Source of the DNA: Takashimella koratensis
Lineage: Eukaryota > Basidiomycota > Tremellomycetes > Trichosporonales > Tetragoniomycetaceae
Length of the DNA: 64,000 bases
Assembly (NCBI GenBank): GCA_003116875.1
Contig: BCKT01000014.1
Coordinates: 256,149 to 320,148, forward strand
Reading direction: 5' to 3'
Shown here: positions 35,685 through 47,779 of the stretch, piece by piece
How the letters are laid out: every line of letters begins with the position of its first letter
Position numbering within the stretch: position 1 is the first letter of the stretch
Translations under genes and position numbers: made by a program
The notes under the pieces: model-generated
The model's database searches: none
What the model was told of the DNA's origin: nothing
Seen by the model: only the letters and a program-made list of their open reading frames with translations

Positions 35685-36732
35685 TTACTTGTCAGGAACC
35701 TCGATGCCCTCGGGGGGCTGGAGGTACTTGGTGTACGTCTCCCATCCGGGCTTGCCGCTCCACATTGCCTTGAGCTGTGGATACGTGATCACGTTAGCGC
35801 TACCTTCCAGCCTTCCCAACACATCCTGACACTTTCTGTGCCACCCAACATCCTCTTTTCACCCTCGGCGCTCATCCTCTTGACCCACCTTGTCCTCGCT
35901 AATGAACTGGTGCTGATCCGGATTCCAACCCGGGACCACAACCTCACTAATCAAACACCCAATCTTCTCCTCCATCCCGGCCTCCTTGGCCCCGGGTGCA
36001 GAAAGGAGCAACAGGTCCTCCTCAGGGATCTCGGAGGCCTTCCACCATCCGCCCGGAACGAAGAGGAGCGGGACTTCACCGTTGGCGATGTTCTGGCCCA
36101 TAACAATGCGGCGGATCTCGGGGAGCTCGGAGGGTTTAGAAGGGGGGCGGATGAGGGTATAGAGCGCCCGGCCGGCGTGGTGTGTGTGGAATGTCTGTGC
36201 GCAGGGAGTGGGTGAGGGTAGGGGAGGATCAAAGTGTCAGCGGACGAGATGTAGTCGGACCTTACCGAGGAGACGGGAAAGGGAAAGATGGAAGACTCAT
36301 AGGAGTCAGGATTAAGTGGTACAGTAAGTGAGGACCATGACACAGCAAGCTACTCACTGCATGGAGGTTCATGTGCATCTTACCGCGATACGACCCGGGC
36401 GTCAACAGATAGTAGATGTGTGTCGCATCCAGCCTTCCCTTCCCGCTTCCAATATCCCCATCCTGCTCTCCTTGCAGGGCAACAATCGCTGGACCCACCG
36501 CCGTCTGGGTCCGACCTTCGAGTGCGGCGCTGGTCGGGATCACCAGTGGGGCTTGAGGGGCTGAGCCTGGCCCGGTCCCGTGTTGAGGAGGGGGTTGGTC
36601 CTGCCCCACGTCGGAGAGCAGCGAGAGATGAGGAGCGAACAGGCCACCTTCGAAATGAAGCTGGAGGTTGAGGGTATTGATGAGAGCGCTATTGTCGTTC
36701 GGGTAGGGGTAGGGGTAGGGAGTCGTCGACAT
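35685..36732 (-). CDS. Cupin_5 / DUF985 protein
   Basis: A 256-residue protein of the cupin-like DUF985 family, whose biochemical role is generally unknown. Exons in transcript order: 36,732-36,358, 36,194-35,889, 35,774-35,685. The family pattern is visible: an N-terminal LINTLNLQLHFEGGLFAP, then ATHIYYLLTPGSYRGKMHMN with TFHTHHAGRALYTLI (the His-bearing beta-barrel strands), then LLFVPGGWWKASEI and CLISEVVVPGW. An insert of about 50 residues rich in Pro/Gly separates the first two blocks. It converges with chorismate mutase and diverges from the Dabb-domain gene. No targeting signal seen. Confidence 0.8.
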
Positions 36733-37395
36733 GATGCGGGTATGTAAGAAAGAGGTATGGGTGGTGAAGAAAGATGAAGGAGGTTGAATGAAATGGATGG
36801 ATAGGGACGAGGAATGACGCAGCCGCCGGTGAGTGGCGTTTTAATCTTATCGGCCTCTCGGCGTCACCGGTCTCTCGGCACTGCTCTCTCTCACCTTATT
36901 GACGGATCAACCCCGCATCACGCATCAACGGTCACTGAGATCGAACAAAACGCACAGCTCCTTATATACGAACAGTCTCGGAAGTGTCATGACGCTCAAC
37001 CTGCGAGAGGGAGTATTAAGTGCAGCTAGCGGATTTTCAGGTAATCGACCCAGTTCGAGGAATGTATGAATAACAAAGGTACTTGTATGCATTGATGTCA
37101 CGGCTTTAGCTGACAGGCTTCAGCATCTACATGGCCGTGCGGATGTGCGAGACGTATGTATATACGAGACAGCATAGGTAGGTCCGGAGACTGCCGCGCC
37201 TACCAACCAGCTTGCTCGCCATCACGCCGCCGATCGAGTGCTACGGTGCGTGCCACGGCGACTGAGCGCCACACCGGCACAGACCGTTCCGGCCGGCTGT
37301 TTCAACCTCCTCGAGATACATCGTCGTCGTCGCTTTGTCTTTCTCGCCAGCGCCGTCCCCCTAAAGCAACTCACTCAGACCATCGGTCACTGGTC
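36733..37395. other. Divergent promoter of the cupin and Dabb genes
   Basis: The region changes from purine-rich next to the cupin start to pyrimidine-rich next to the Dabb start, the divergent-promoter pattern of this genome. No gene or repeat recognised. Confidence 0.55.
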
Positions 37396-38008
37396 ATGGT
37401 CGTCTACCACATCGGTGAGTCTTGCTCCCATCGCACTCTCACATACGAATTCAATCCATCGACCCTCATTCCTGCTTTGCCTTCTACCTCTTCTCCCTTC
37501 CCAACCTTCCCGACACAGCACAAGTCCTAACCCTTCCCAGTCTCCTTCTCCTCATCCACCCCCGAAGGCATCGCCGCACTCACATCCGGCGCCCTCGCCC
37601 TCCCTCAAGGATGCACCAAACCCTCTGGCGAGACTTACATCCGATCCGTCAAGTGTGGTAAACAAATCAGCACAGAGGATAATCATCGAGGGATGCAATT
37701 GGTCTTTGTGATGGAGTTTGATAACGATGAGGATTTGCAGTATTATCTCTGGAAAGATCCTTATCATACGCATTTCAAGGTGAGTCCAGGGTGGACGGTG
37801 CGAGATGGGGTGGGGTTAGATAGCGTGGGGTTAGATAGCGTGGGGTTCCGATTGTTGGGTGGGAGGTTCAGACCTGGTCAGGTGTTGAGCGCGTATCAAC
37901 CAAAAGCGCAAATGCTGACCCTTTACTTCGATCGACCCCCAGACTCAAGTGGCCAAGCCGCATGTATCGGGCGTCGTCTGTCTCGACTTTGAGGACGGCC
38001 AATTCTGA
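37396..38008 (+). CDS. Stress-responsive A/B barrel (Dabb) domain protein
   Basis: A 107-residue single-domain protein in three exons: 37,396-37,414 (19 nt), 37,541-37,779 and 37,943-38,008. It has the Dabb layout: an initial MVVYHIVSF strand, a long helix, GMQLVFVMEFDNDEDLQYYL and the closing DPYHTHFK motif. Dabb proteins are small dimeric barrels; some are enzymes and others are stress-induced with unknown function. The second intron has no stop in the upstream frame, so retention would give a different C-terminus. Confidence 0.8.
37810..37847 (+). repeat. 15-bp tandem repeat inside the second Dabb intron
   Basis: Two and a half copies of GTGGGGTTAGATAGC in the 163-nt intron. If the intron were retained the repeat would encode a GLDSV repeat. 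Confidence 0.75.
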
Positions 38009-38367
38009 GTGGGCTCTGAGTGCGCGACCACCCGCTATCCGACCCCTCATCTTTTGGAACATAAATCGTATACATCACTACATGGTATATATTCGATGCA
38101 ATCGTACGGTCACGTCGCGACCTCGTGTCTCCCAGTCGTCACCACCCTGTTTATGACATGCTGAGATTGTTTGACGCAAAAAAAAAACATTCACATAGCG
38201 CTCAGCGCTTGACCAATGGTCTTGATCTGCCCACGATCCAAGAAGCGCATCGTGTACAGCTTCTCCTCGTCGCGAGACATGTCTCTGCTCGTCGCACTTC
38301 CGAAAACACCACTGACTCCTCCGCAGCCCCGATACCAGCTGCGTCGGCGTACCTCCTCCTCTACTGC
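38009..38367. other. Spacer between convergent Dabb and DUF4112 genes
   Basis: It contains the two 3' flanks. Apart from a short A-run near 38,179 nothing stands out. Confidence 0.55.
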
Positions 38368-39482
38368 TCATCGCGTAGCAACGTTGGTTGCCCCGTAGTG
38401 CCGAGGTGGAACGGGAGGCGCGTGTCCACTTCCTACAGCGCCGGTCGCGATCGTGCTCTGTTCAACACCGCCGACGGGAGCGACACCTGTTCGGATGTTC
38501 TCCTGTCCCCGCTTGGCGAGGTACGCTTCGAGCCTGCACAGGTCAGCGTGAAGCCATAAGAGGGTATACTGGGTCAAAGAGGTCGATGGAGATGGATGAG
38601 TGGAGGGAGAGTTTGACGTACAGATGAGCATTGCGCGAGTTGGCCTTCCATGCTGCCAATGCGACGTCTCCGAGAATAGGCACAAATCTGTGTCAAGAGA
38701 GTCAGCCATTGTCACCTGATTGTCTAAGCGCATCATCCCAGTCCGTTGCCATCACAACGCAACTAATCCTCCTCTTCATCCTTTCTGTACATCTGCCTCT
38801 CCATCCTGACCCTGACCGAACCTCACTCACCCGAGTCCCGCGGAGATCGCATTGTTCACCAACATCTGACTCAAAAGTCCCTGCGGGATATCCAACTTCT
38901 TCGCTGGTACAACCACGAGGGTATAGTTTAAACCTGCGTCCACGATATCACCTAGACCAGGTACAATTCCAATCCAGAATGTCCAGCCGACTCGGAAACC
39001 GCAGAGGTTCATTCCCTTGTCAAGGTAGTGAGCGCGTTTACGGATCTTGCGAAGTGCTTTTTCTTCTTTCTTCGTAAGGCCTGCTGGGACCCCGCGCTGG
39101 GTTGGGGTCAGTCGCCGCTGAGAAAGAAACAAAATCGACAAGAGGGGGTAGGTTGGGAGGTGACTCCCTCCTCTTAGGATGATAGCCAGTGGACGAACTC
39201 ACCTTGACGCGCTTGCGCTTCCCTCGCGCATCGGTGATGTACTCGTAATGCGGGTCTTCAGGCTGGTACTGCTCTGCTCTACCCTTGAGAACTTTCTACT
39301 CCCCCGAGAGCATTTGGTATCAGCTTCTGAAATTCATGCAAGCGGCGAACGAAAGAATGAAGGGTTGGGTAGAGTTGGGGGTTGGAGTTGGGCGAGGTGT
39401 CAGGCCGGCATGGCCACTAGCGCCTGGGCGGTGACGCAGACGATATACTCACGGTTGCTAGGTTCTGAGCGATCCCTGACAT
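38368..39482 (-). CDS. DUF4112 domain protein
   Basis: A 206-residue protein. Exons in transcript order: 39,482-39,453 (30 nt), 39,295-39,203, 39,096-38,831, 38,687-38,622, 38,533-38,368. The DUF4112 core is clear: MNLCGFRVGWTFWIGIVPGLGDIVDAGLNY, LDIPQGLLSQMLVNNAISAGLGFVPILGD, and AAWKANSRNAHLLE. The two Gly/Pro-rich hydrophobic hairpins (GIVPGLGD and GFVPILGD) suggest membrane association. The lysine-rich KKEEKALRKIRKRA stretch precedes them and the tail is Pro-rich. The molecular function of the family is not established. Confidence 0.82.
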
Positions 39483-40041
39483 GGTCGTGCGAGTGGTGTT
39501 GGTTGCGCTGATGAGGAAGAGAGAGTGGGTGGATGTAGAGTCCAAGAGGAGAGGAAGAGGAGATTGAAAACCAGAAAACAAAGAGAGACGGAAAAAGCGG
39601 TGGTCAGTGGGTTATGTGGTGCGGTGCAGGTTGTCGCCACCGTACGCACACAGGCTGATCGGCATGACGTCAAAAACTCCGCACGGTGTCTATTCACGCA
39701 CCTACATAGTCTTGGCAACCCCTTACAGCGTCCACGCGACCACACCACAATCTTGGATCATGTCCTCTTCTCCAGCGTCCCCGCGGCAGCATCCAAAGCC
39801 AACACTCTACTGATGCCATATACATGCATGCGATGCAACGTGAGATCGCTCGTTTTGCCTCCCAGGCCAAGGTGAGAGCCGCGGTGCCAGTTTACCTCTC
39901 ACAGCGCGTCTACAATGCCACACATCTCGGGGTCGTACATACTTCTACTTGCCCTATCCAACGCACTTGCAGACACACCTGCCCAGCCGGACATGTTCTC
40001 GAACCTGCCAGACAAATGGATGAAGACTACCCTCTGACCAC
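39483..40041. other. DUF4112 promoter and eIF3e 3' flank
   Basis: Purine-rich near the DUF4112 start, then mixed sequence. No other feature seen. Confidence 0.55.
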
Positions 40042-42304
40042 CTAAGCAGCGACCTCGGAGGTAGGTGCGGGTGTCTCGGTCGATTGAGCGGGTTGTTGTG
40101 TTTGACCCTGCTGGCCGCCTGCAGGCCGTGGGCCACCGGTTCGGGCCCCACCACGGCCGCCTCGCCCACCACCACGTCCACCGCGCTCGCCACGCTCCCC
40201 CCGCTCGCCCGACCGCTGCGCTCGTTCCCCGCCCTGACCCTCGGACGACGCATTCGCCATCGCGTATTGGATCGCCTGAGACCGGAACCCAATCCCGCGC
40301 GTGAGCTCGATGAGCGTGGCAGTAGGCGTCGGGTGTGGCCGTGAGATGTGAAGCATGTTCTAAGGGAGGGTGAGCGATATGTGGACGAGAGAGACCAAGC
40401 AGGTGAGAAATGTGGTAGAGAGATAGATGTTGGATGTAGGCAAGGGAAAAAAAGAGGAGGCAGTGACTTACAGATTTGAGGTCGATCTTGGCGTCAACAC
40501 CCATTCGCGATTCACGGATGAGGTTGACGATCCACTTCTCGCCCTCCTCGGAAGACAAGTTGAGAGTTTTGGACAGACCGCTACGATTGTGGGAAACATG
40601 AGTTAGCACCAGGATTATGGTCGCCGGCCAATATGTCACACAACTCACCTAATGTCAACTCGCTGGTGGATACGGCAGAAGACCTCGGAGACGAGCCAAC
40701 GAGCATTGTCGACAAACTCATCGGCAAAGCCAGAGAGGAAAAAGTCTGCGCGGACGACGGCCTCGGCGACGGTCAGGCACTTTTGGGCCTTGTCAAAGTC
40801 AAAGTCTGCGAACAAGTCCTTGAGGAAGGAAGTGACGGGGTCCGAGTACTGGTACTCCTCCATCTGAACGATCCGGACGAGCTCCTTGACGTGGTCACGG
40901 TTCGACCTGGACGAGCCCGCGGTCTTGGGCGCACGACGGGAGATGATGGCGGCAGCCACGAGGTACCTGAGCAAGTGCGGGCAGGTGGTCTGGATCGTGT
41001 TGAGGTAAGCCGGGGAGAGAAACATGTCGAGCAAACCCTGGCAACCCTCGGTCTCGCCCAAGTTGAAGAAAACGAACAACGACCAGTGAAGCAACCACGA
41101 GCGGGCCTGCAACTGAGCGAGCGGCTTGGCCTGAGCAGCAGTGTGCGGGTTGTCGATGAGGTCGCGCAAGTCCTTGACCTCGGCGAGTGCGGACTCCCAC
41201 TCGCCAAGGAGAATGTTGGACGCGAGCTTGCCCCAGTGAGCGGACATGTTGAGCTCGTGGGTAGGGGAGAAGAGAAGGAAGTGGTACAGGAAGTTGGCAG
41301 CACCGCTGTAAGAACCGAGCGAATACTGGAACTGTCCAAAGTGGTAGAGCGCGTTGATTTGCTCGAGCGTTATCTGCACGGGTAGCGAAAAGGTCAGTTA
41401 CGATCCTGTCAAGTTCTCGAGGCATTACCAGCTGCTATTTCCTCAAATCCATACTCACGTCATACTCTGATCGCAAAAGGTCGAGGTTCTTCTCCTTGTC
41501 CACATTGCCCTTGAGCTTGGCAACGGCCTCGGGGTCCTCAATAACCTTCATGACAGGCTGCGCGGCGTCCTGCAAGTCCTTGTACTTGGTCGTCGCCTCG
41601 TCACGCAATTTTTGGAAGTCTACAACAGCATTGTCAGACGCTTCAAACCCAAATCGAGCCATGTCGAACAGCAAGAGACGCAAAGAGAAGACATGAGGAG
41701 GCTCTCAGAGGTACACGGGAAAGACACTCACCCGCTGGCTCAGCAGCCGCTCCGTCCTCCTTGGTCTGCTCGTACGCCTGCTCGACCCAGTCGAACATGT
41801 TGGTCTCCTTGACCAACTCATACCTGAAGCGCCATGTCAGCATCTGCACAGGTTGCTCATATGTCATGCCCCTCTCTCTCAATACATCACTTCTGAACCC
41901 TTCGTCTCCGCGTTCCCTTCCCACGGCATTCCTCCTTCCCTCATCCTTTTCATGAAACTCCCAACACTTCCGCTCGGAACTCTCCAGCTTCCTTCTTCGT
42001 CCCAAGCTCTTGCACAATCGCGCATCCTCTGCCTCTTTGAAACTGGTCGACGTACTGGGCTTTGCTTATTTGCTCGGCAGGGAAGAGTCCGACATCGGCG
42101 AGGTGGCTCAGCAACGGGATCGCGAGATGGCGGTCCAGATGAGGGATCAATTTCTGCTCCCGTGTCAGCAAAGCATTCTACACCTCTCCTCTTCAAATCC
42201 TCCCTTGAAACTTTACACCATCGCCAGCACATAGCACAGGGCAAGACCGCAGCTGCAGCTGCAGCAGGAAGTTGACTAACTTGGGTGAGGTCGTACTCGG
42301 CCAT
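40042..42304 (-). CDS. INT6: Translation initiation factor eIF3 subunit e (Int6)
   Basis: A 508-residue PCI-domain subunit of eIF3, which recruits mRNA to the 40S ribosome. Exons in transcript order: 42,304-42,281 (24 nt), 42,153-42,056, 41,823-41,732, 41,619-41,459, 41,373-40,649, 40,580-40,472, 40,359-40,042. The N-terminal block MAEYDLTQ...[17 protein letters not shown] is typical of eIF3e. [51 protein letters not shown] and the PCI winged helix ([21 protein letters not shown]) follow. The C-terminal 60 residues form an RGG/RG-rich tail ([11 protein letters not shown] and similar) that is not a usual part of eIF3e. Confidence 0.92.
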
Positions 42305-42844
42305 GATGAATTGTAGATCAACGGGTCGAATCGGGTCGGGTCAATGAGAGCGAATAAGAAGAGTAGCGCGAGCGGAAAGACGCGAGTCTACTGCGATACG
42401 CCTTTTGGAGGTCGGTGGATGTGACTGTGGTAGCTGTCGATATGTATCGGCAGACCAGGTTGTCAGTGAGGTTGAAGGTGAAGGAGAACAATAAAATCGC
42501 AATATCGAAAGCGTGAAAGAGACAAGAGAGAAAAAAGTTAGAATTTTTCCTTCCACGCGAGAGGATTAAGCTTCGGAGTGCGTTGATTACAAAGTCTTGA
42601 GCTGGGATTAGCTTTGGGTTAGGAGTCATTACAAAACCCAGCCTGGGGTGAACAAAAGGGTCCTCGAGGCAAGGGGTGTCGCAAACGCCGAGTATATCTC
42701 CGGCACCAGCCAAATGGGTTTGGGCCACATGTGGCATTTGTAGGATCATGCATACATGGCCGGGGATAGGAAGTAGTAGTACATAGGTCGGGTCGGTGTG
42801 GCCAAGAGCAACAATGAGAGAAGCAGAGCAGATAACCGTTGCTA
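42305..42844. other. eIF3e promoter and RPF1 3' flank
   Basis: Both flanking genes are leftward, so this holds the eIF3e promoter and the end of RPF1. No repeat or extra gene seen. Confidence 0.55.
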
Positions 42845-44701
42845 TCACAGGAAGAATGTCCGACGACTGACCTCCATCTTGGGCTGTTCAGGCAAAATCC
42901 AAGTCGTCAGCCATCATCCCTTCACAGAACTTTTACCCCACGCCCTGACTCACCTTCCACTTCCATTCGTATTCCTGTTCCTCGTCGAGAGCAGGAACCG
43001 CCACACCCTCTCCTGCCGACTTGTTCGCTGCTCCGGGTTTGCCCATCTCCTCCATCGCTGCGTCCTCGTCCATCTTCTCCTGCTTCGCCAACTCGGCTTC
43101 GTCCATCCCGTCACCGCCAATCTCCTCGTCTGACTCGGCAGCATCTTCTCGGTCTCCGCCACTCGGCATCCGACCGTCGGCGGCTTTCACAGCTGGAAGA
43201 CCCTTTCGTAGCCATCGGAGTTTGAGCGTGAACCGGGGCCCGATCTCTTGCAGTTTAGCTGAAGTTGGCGAGGCGAACATGTAACTAAGGGATGGATATC
43301 AGCGACCACAGAGACCAAGTAGGAAGTAGTAAGATGGGGATTGAATGAAAGAGTCACATAGTCAAGCGAGAAAGAAGGAATAAGACTCACCGGTGTCGCC
43401 GGAAGAAGAGGAAATCTCTCTGGTTGTGCAAAGTAACAACTTGTCGTCCCCGGAACTGAGGAAGAGGGGGGAACAATTGCCCAAACATCCGACCGACAGC
43501 GTTACCCAACAACGTCGTAAAGTTGTTCAAGATAAGCTCGGCTAGAAATCGGATTAGCTAGGCGTACTAGAAAGTGCAGTGCTGCTAGAGGAGTACAGGT
43601 CTGTCATACTCACGAGAATGAGGTGTGGGTCGAGCGTGTCCCTAAAACTGGTGTCAGCGACCTCTCAGGTGCTGAAACACAGAGCCTTGGCGAGTGGTGG
43701 TAGAACTCGGTGAAACTTACATAAATCTCAGAGCCGAGTTGGACGCTGCTGAGCTTGAAGTACGCCGTCGGTCCAGCGGGGAGATTGATCAACGTGATAG
43801 CGTCTGTCACAGTGATCAGTTCTTGTCCCCACTAATTGATTATCTGGCCGACACATTAAATCCCATTGCTGCCAAGACGGAACCCAACTCACTTGGCTTC
43901 TTGTGGTCCTCGTTAACGACGATGACCGCATTATAACCCCTCTTCGCCGCCCACCTGGCCACACGACCAAGCTCGAACCCTCTCCCCTTGGGGCGCTTGA
44001 AGAACTCGCCACCGGGGAAAATGGACTTGAGGTCGTCGCAGAAATGGTAGGTTGGTTTTGACGGTCCAGGGGAGGTGGTGATGAGGATTCGAGGGTCGGA
44101 GGGGCGAGGCGCGTCGTGTGGGTGAGCCTGAGCCTCCATGGATTCTTCGTCTGCAACTCCCTCTTCATCACCTTCCTCGTCCTCTTCCCCTTCATCGTCG
44201 TCTGCCTCCACGCGACCGGACCGAGAAGGACCCGCCAATGGCTGTTCGTCCTCGTCCATCTCCTCGTCCACTTGCGCCTCATCATCATCGTACTCTTCTT
44301 CGTCCTCGCCATCCTCCTCATCTTCGTCACCAGCCTGGGGAGCTGGCGCATTGGCTAACCGCGACGCCTCGGCTGCCCGAGCTTCGGCTGCACGGAGGAG
44401 AGCCGGATCGGCAGTGAGGTACGATGACGAGTCAAATTGCCGTGTATTGTCGATAGTTCTGGGAACGTTCTTGGCCAATCGTGCACGACGAAGCTCTTCA
44501 CCTCCCTCACCGCGTTCTGCTTTCCTGATCTGCACATGACGGTCAGAATCAGAGCACATCTAAACATGATGCTGCTGGCAGTGAGAAGCCTTGACTTACC
44601 TCCATACGGCGCTTGAGTTTTGCCTGCTCCCTCTCCCTCCTGGTCTTGTTGAACACCTCTCCCCGCTTCATGGCGTTGGCAATCTTCTTGTCGCGACCCA
44701 T
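42845..44701 (-). CDS. RPF1: Ribosome production factor 1, Brix domain
   Basis: A 456-residue nucleolar protein needed for 60S subunit (ITS2/5.8S) maturation. Exons in transcript order: 44,701-44,600, 44,529-43,893, 43,803-43,721, 43,641-43,614 (28 nt), 43,541-43,391, 43,284-42,954, 42,883-42,845. The start [18 protein letters not shown] leads to a basic helix, then a long acidic Glu/Asp insert. The Brix domain follows: [51 protein letters not shown] and RFGQLFP-like [20 protein letters not shown] with [13 protein letters not shown]. The protein ends in the family signature [13 protein letters not shown]. The C-terminal acidic insert is longer than in yeast. Confidence 0.92.
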
Positions 44702-44983
44702 AGCTGTGGTTGTTGTGATTGTGAGGTCGAGTGCAGGTGCGAACCCGAGGTTGCCTGTTTGTCAAAACTTCAAAAAAAAAAAAATAAGCAGTTAGCCGAA
44801 ACACGTGGCATCTGGAAGAGTGATAAGGCCAATTCCAACGATCATTTGAGCACACGTCATTACTTCTCCCCTATAAATCAAAACAAAGCAGTCGCGTCCT
44901 CGCGATCCAGTCATCTTTGCATCTTTGCATCTTTTCATCTTTTCATCTCATCTTCCCCCTTCCCTAACACCATTCCACACCCC
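44702..44983. promoter_or_regulatory. Divergent RPF1 / PIF1 promoter
   Basis: A compact 282-bp spacer with a 13-A run (near 44,772), one CACGTG box at 44,802-44,807, a CCAAT box near 44,830 and a TATAAA box at 44,872-44,877, the last about 110 bp before the PIF1 start. Confidence 0.55.
44872..44877 (+). promoter_or_regulatory. Candidate TATA box of PIF1
   Basis: TATAAA in a C/T-rich context, about 110 bp upstream of the PIF1 ATG, consistent with a short leader. Assigned by position only. Confidence 0.4.
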
Positions 44984-47779
44984 ATGCCGTCCCTCCTCAC
45001 GGCTTCTCGCCAGTCTCAACAGCCACTCCCGGGCTCTTCCTCCTCCCGCTTACTCTCCCGCGTCAACTCTTTCCAGCGAGAGTGGGGGGACGACGACCTC
45101 CCGACCAAGGGCAGCAAAAGCGCCCTTCCTTCTTCCTCGGGCAACGAGATCGAGTGGTCACCTTCCCCCGAGCGGTAAGTCGTCCTTCCTACCCTCCTCC
45201 ACAACCTCGATAACCTCTTGAGACACCTCTTGTACGCCTCGGAAATTCTAGCACCTACTCCAGCTCTACATCACTCGATCCGGGCTTGTTTCAACCCCTG
45301 TCCCTCTCCGCACAGATCGCTTATCTTCCTTCTTTCTCTTTCTAGAATCTCAACTAAACCCTCCTTTACCAACAAACCTCAACCACCTCCCAAAATGCCA
45401 TCATTCAGTCGCCCACACCAGCCTTCCTCATCCTCATCCACCATGACCAGCCTGGCCGAGGCCAAGGAAAGGCGCCGCAGAGCTATCTTGGAAGCCATGA
45501 GCCAGAACGGCGGTCCTTCTTCGGCATCAACGTCTACCACGACGGCTACGTCCTCGACATTCTCTGCTGTCGAGGCACGCACATCCACTGCGTCATCTTT
45601 CTCCACGACGAGGGTATCGACTAATGTCGTAGCACCTCCGGCTAGTGGGTCTCGACCTGTGCCAGCGTCGGGAGCAACTACGGTGAAAAGCCTTGTCGCT
45701 TCTTCTTACTTGCCTGCCAAGAGGGGCTTACCGTGGGAGGAGGACCACAAGTGAGTTGGATCCCTCCATCTGACATCGCTTTCTCTGATCTCCATGCGAT
45801 GACATTCTAACCTCCTATCTCCTTAACTCCACAGCATGGCAAAGCGAGCCATGTCCATCAACAAGGTCGCTTCGTCAACTGCGTCCACATCCGCGTCCGC
45901 GTCGTCAACTACCGCTCCCAAACGTGTCGCATCCCCGGCTCCCCAGCGCTTCTTACTCAGTACCGAGCAACACAAAGTTCTCGACCTGGTTGTCAACCAA
46001 AGCAAGAATATCTTTTACACCGGTAGTGCTGGTAAGTCTGGATTGCGCATTCCTAATATTTATACCTCTAAGCTCCAATGTTGAGAGTCCGTGCACAGGT
46101 TGCTGACACACTGTAGGAACTGGTAAATCCGTATTGCTTCGGGAGATCATCAAAGCGCTCAAGAAGAAACACGCCAACTCTACCGACGCCGTAGCTGTCA
46201 CAGCGTCGACTGGAATCGCGGCGTGCAACATTGGCGGTATCACTTTGCACTCGTTTGGCGGCGTTGGGTTGGGTATCGAAACGGCCCAGATCTTGGCTGG
46301 GAAAGTCAAGAAGAACAAGAAGGCGGCGGCTAGGTGGCTCCGAACCAAGGTGCTCATCATTGACGAAGGTGAGTGATCAGAGCCAGAAAGAGGTCGCCGA
46401 GAAGGCATGATTGGAGTGTATGCTGATGGGTTGAAACACAGTGTCCATGGTCGATGGCGAACTGTTCGACAAGCTCAACAAGATTGGACAGATCATGCGC
46501 AAACAACCGAATAAACCGTTTGGCGGGATGCAACTCATCGTTACGGGTGATTTCTTCCAGTTGCCGCCGGTCACCAAAGACAGCAAGAACCCGAGGTTCT
46601 GCTTCGAAGCCGAGACTTGGAAGGACACTATCGATATGTCTGTCAACTTGACCAAGGTCTTCCGACAGAAGGACGAGCGTGAGTTGGGGTTTGAACATTG
46701 CTTTAGATGTAGACCAGCTTAAATAACTGAATGAATCGCGAGCTGACAATCTCACCAGGCTTTATCAACATCCTCAATGAGATGCGATTCGGCCGACTCA
46801 CACCCGACTCGATGTCAACTTTCAAGGCCCTTTCTCGCCCCTTGAACTTTGACGACGGGATTGCCGCGACCGAGCTTTTCCCTCGTCGCGAAGACGTCGA
46901 ACGAGCCAATCAAACCCGACTGCGCGCTCTCAATACCGAAGGCTGGACTTACAACTCGACTGACGGTGGCTCATTGACCGACCCTATTCAACGTGAAAAA
47001 GTCCTCTCCAATATGATGGCTCCAGCGATCCTTGAAGTCAAAGTCAACGCCCAAGTAATGCTTATCAAGAACATGGACGAAACGCTCGTGAACGGGAGTA
47101 TGGGATTGGTTCTTGGGTTCACCCACAAGCCGCTGTACTATACCGATGCGAGGGGGAAATGGAGGCCCGAGGGACCCGATGACGATATCTACGATGACGA
47201 AGGGAACAAAGTCAAGCAACTCGAAGGTACCGAAGCTCGAGCCAAGATTCTCGAAACACTCAGGAGTAAAATCTTACCTGGAGCGAGACCTCAACCGGTG
47301 GTTAGGTTCAAGATACCTGGCGGAGGAGAAAGAGATGTGTTTATGGAGTTTGATACGTTTAATAATGAGTTGCCGAATGGGGAGGTTCAGGTCTCGAGGT
47401 CACAGTTGCCCCTCATCTTGGCTTGGGCCATGTCGATTCACAAGTCGCAGGGACAGAGTGAGTCACGCAAAAGCCAAGAGGAAAAAGTGATGAAGATTGG
47501 CTGACTCTTCTTCAGCTCTCGATAGGGTCAAGGTCGACCTCTCCAAAGTGTTCGAGAAAGGTCAAGGTGAGTCCTCTGATTGAAAATAGAGAGTGGTGGC
47601 AAAGAGGTGTACTATGCTCTGATAGTTGACGCTGATTGTTTTTGCTCTAAGCCTACGTTGCACTGTCGCGAGCTACTACGCTTGAAGGGTTGCAAGTGAC
47701 TGGATTCAGTTCGGACAAGGTCATGGCGCATCGTAAAGTCGCCGAATGGTCAAAGACGTTGCGAGACCTCAACACGTGA
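44984..47779 (+). CDS. PIF1: Pif1-family 5'-3' DNA helicase
   Basis: A 719-residue superfamily-1B helicase that acts at G-quadruplexes, telomeres and mitochondrial DNA in yeast. Exons: 44,984-45,174, 45,346-45,750, 45,835-46,031, 46,117-46,368, 46,442-46,678, 46,759-47,457, 47,516-47,566, 47,652-47,779. The N-terminal 200 residues are Ser/Thr-rich and disordered. The helicase core shows Walker A GSAGTGKS (262-269, split by an intron), [21 protein letters not shown], Walker B VLIIDEVSM, the Pif1 motif [16 protein letters not shown], motif [13 protein letters not shown], and the C-terminal [21 protein letters not shown] with [15 protein letters not shown]. The second exon could alternatively begin at 45,316 in the same frame, adding ten residues. 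Mitochondrial targeting cannot be excluded. Confidence 0.92.

Noticed and set aside
37805..37850. Telomere-like TTAG/GGGG units
   Set aside because: Only two and a half 15-bp copies inside an intron; not a telomeric repeat.
40633..41385. 250-codon open frame antisense to eIF3e
   Set aside because: Mirror of a long well-conserved exon; no independent evidence.
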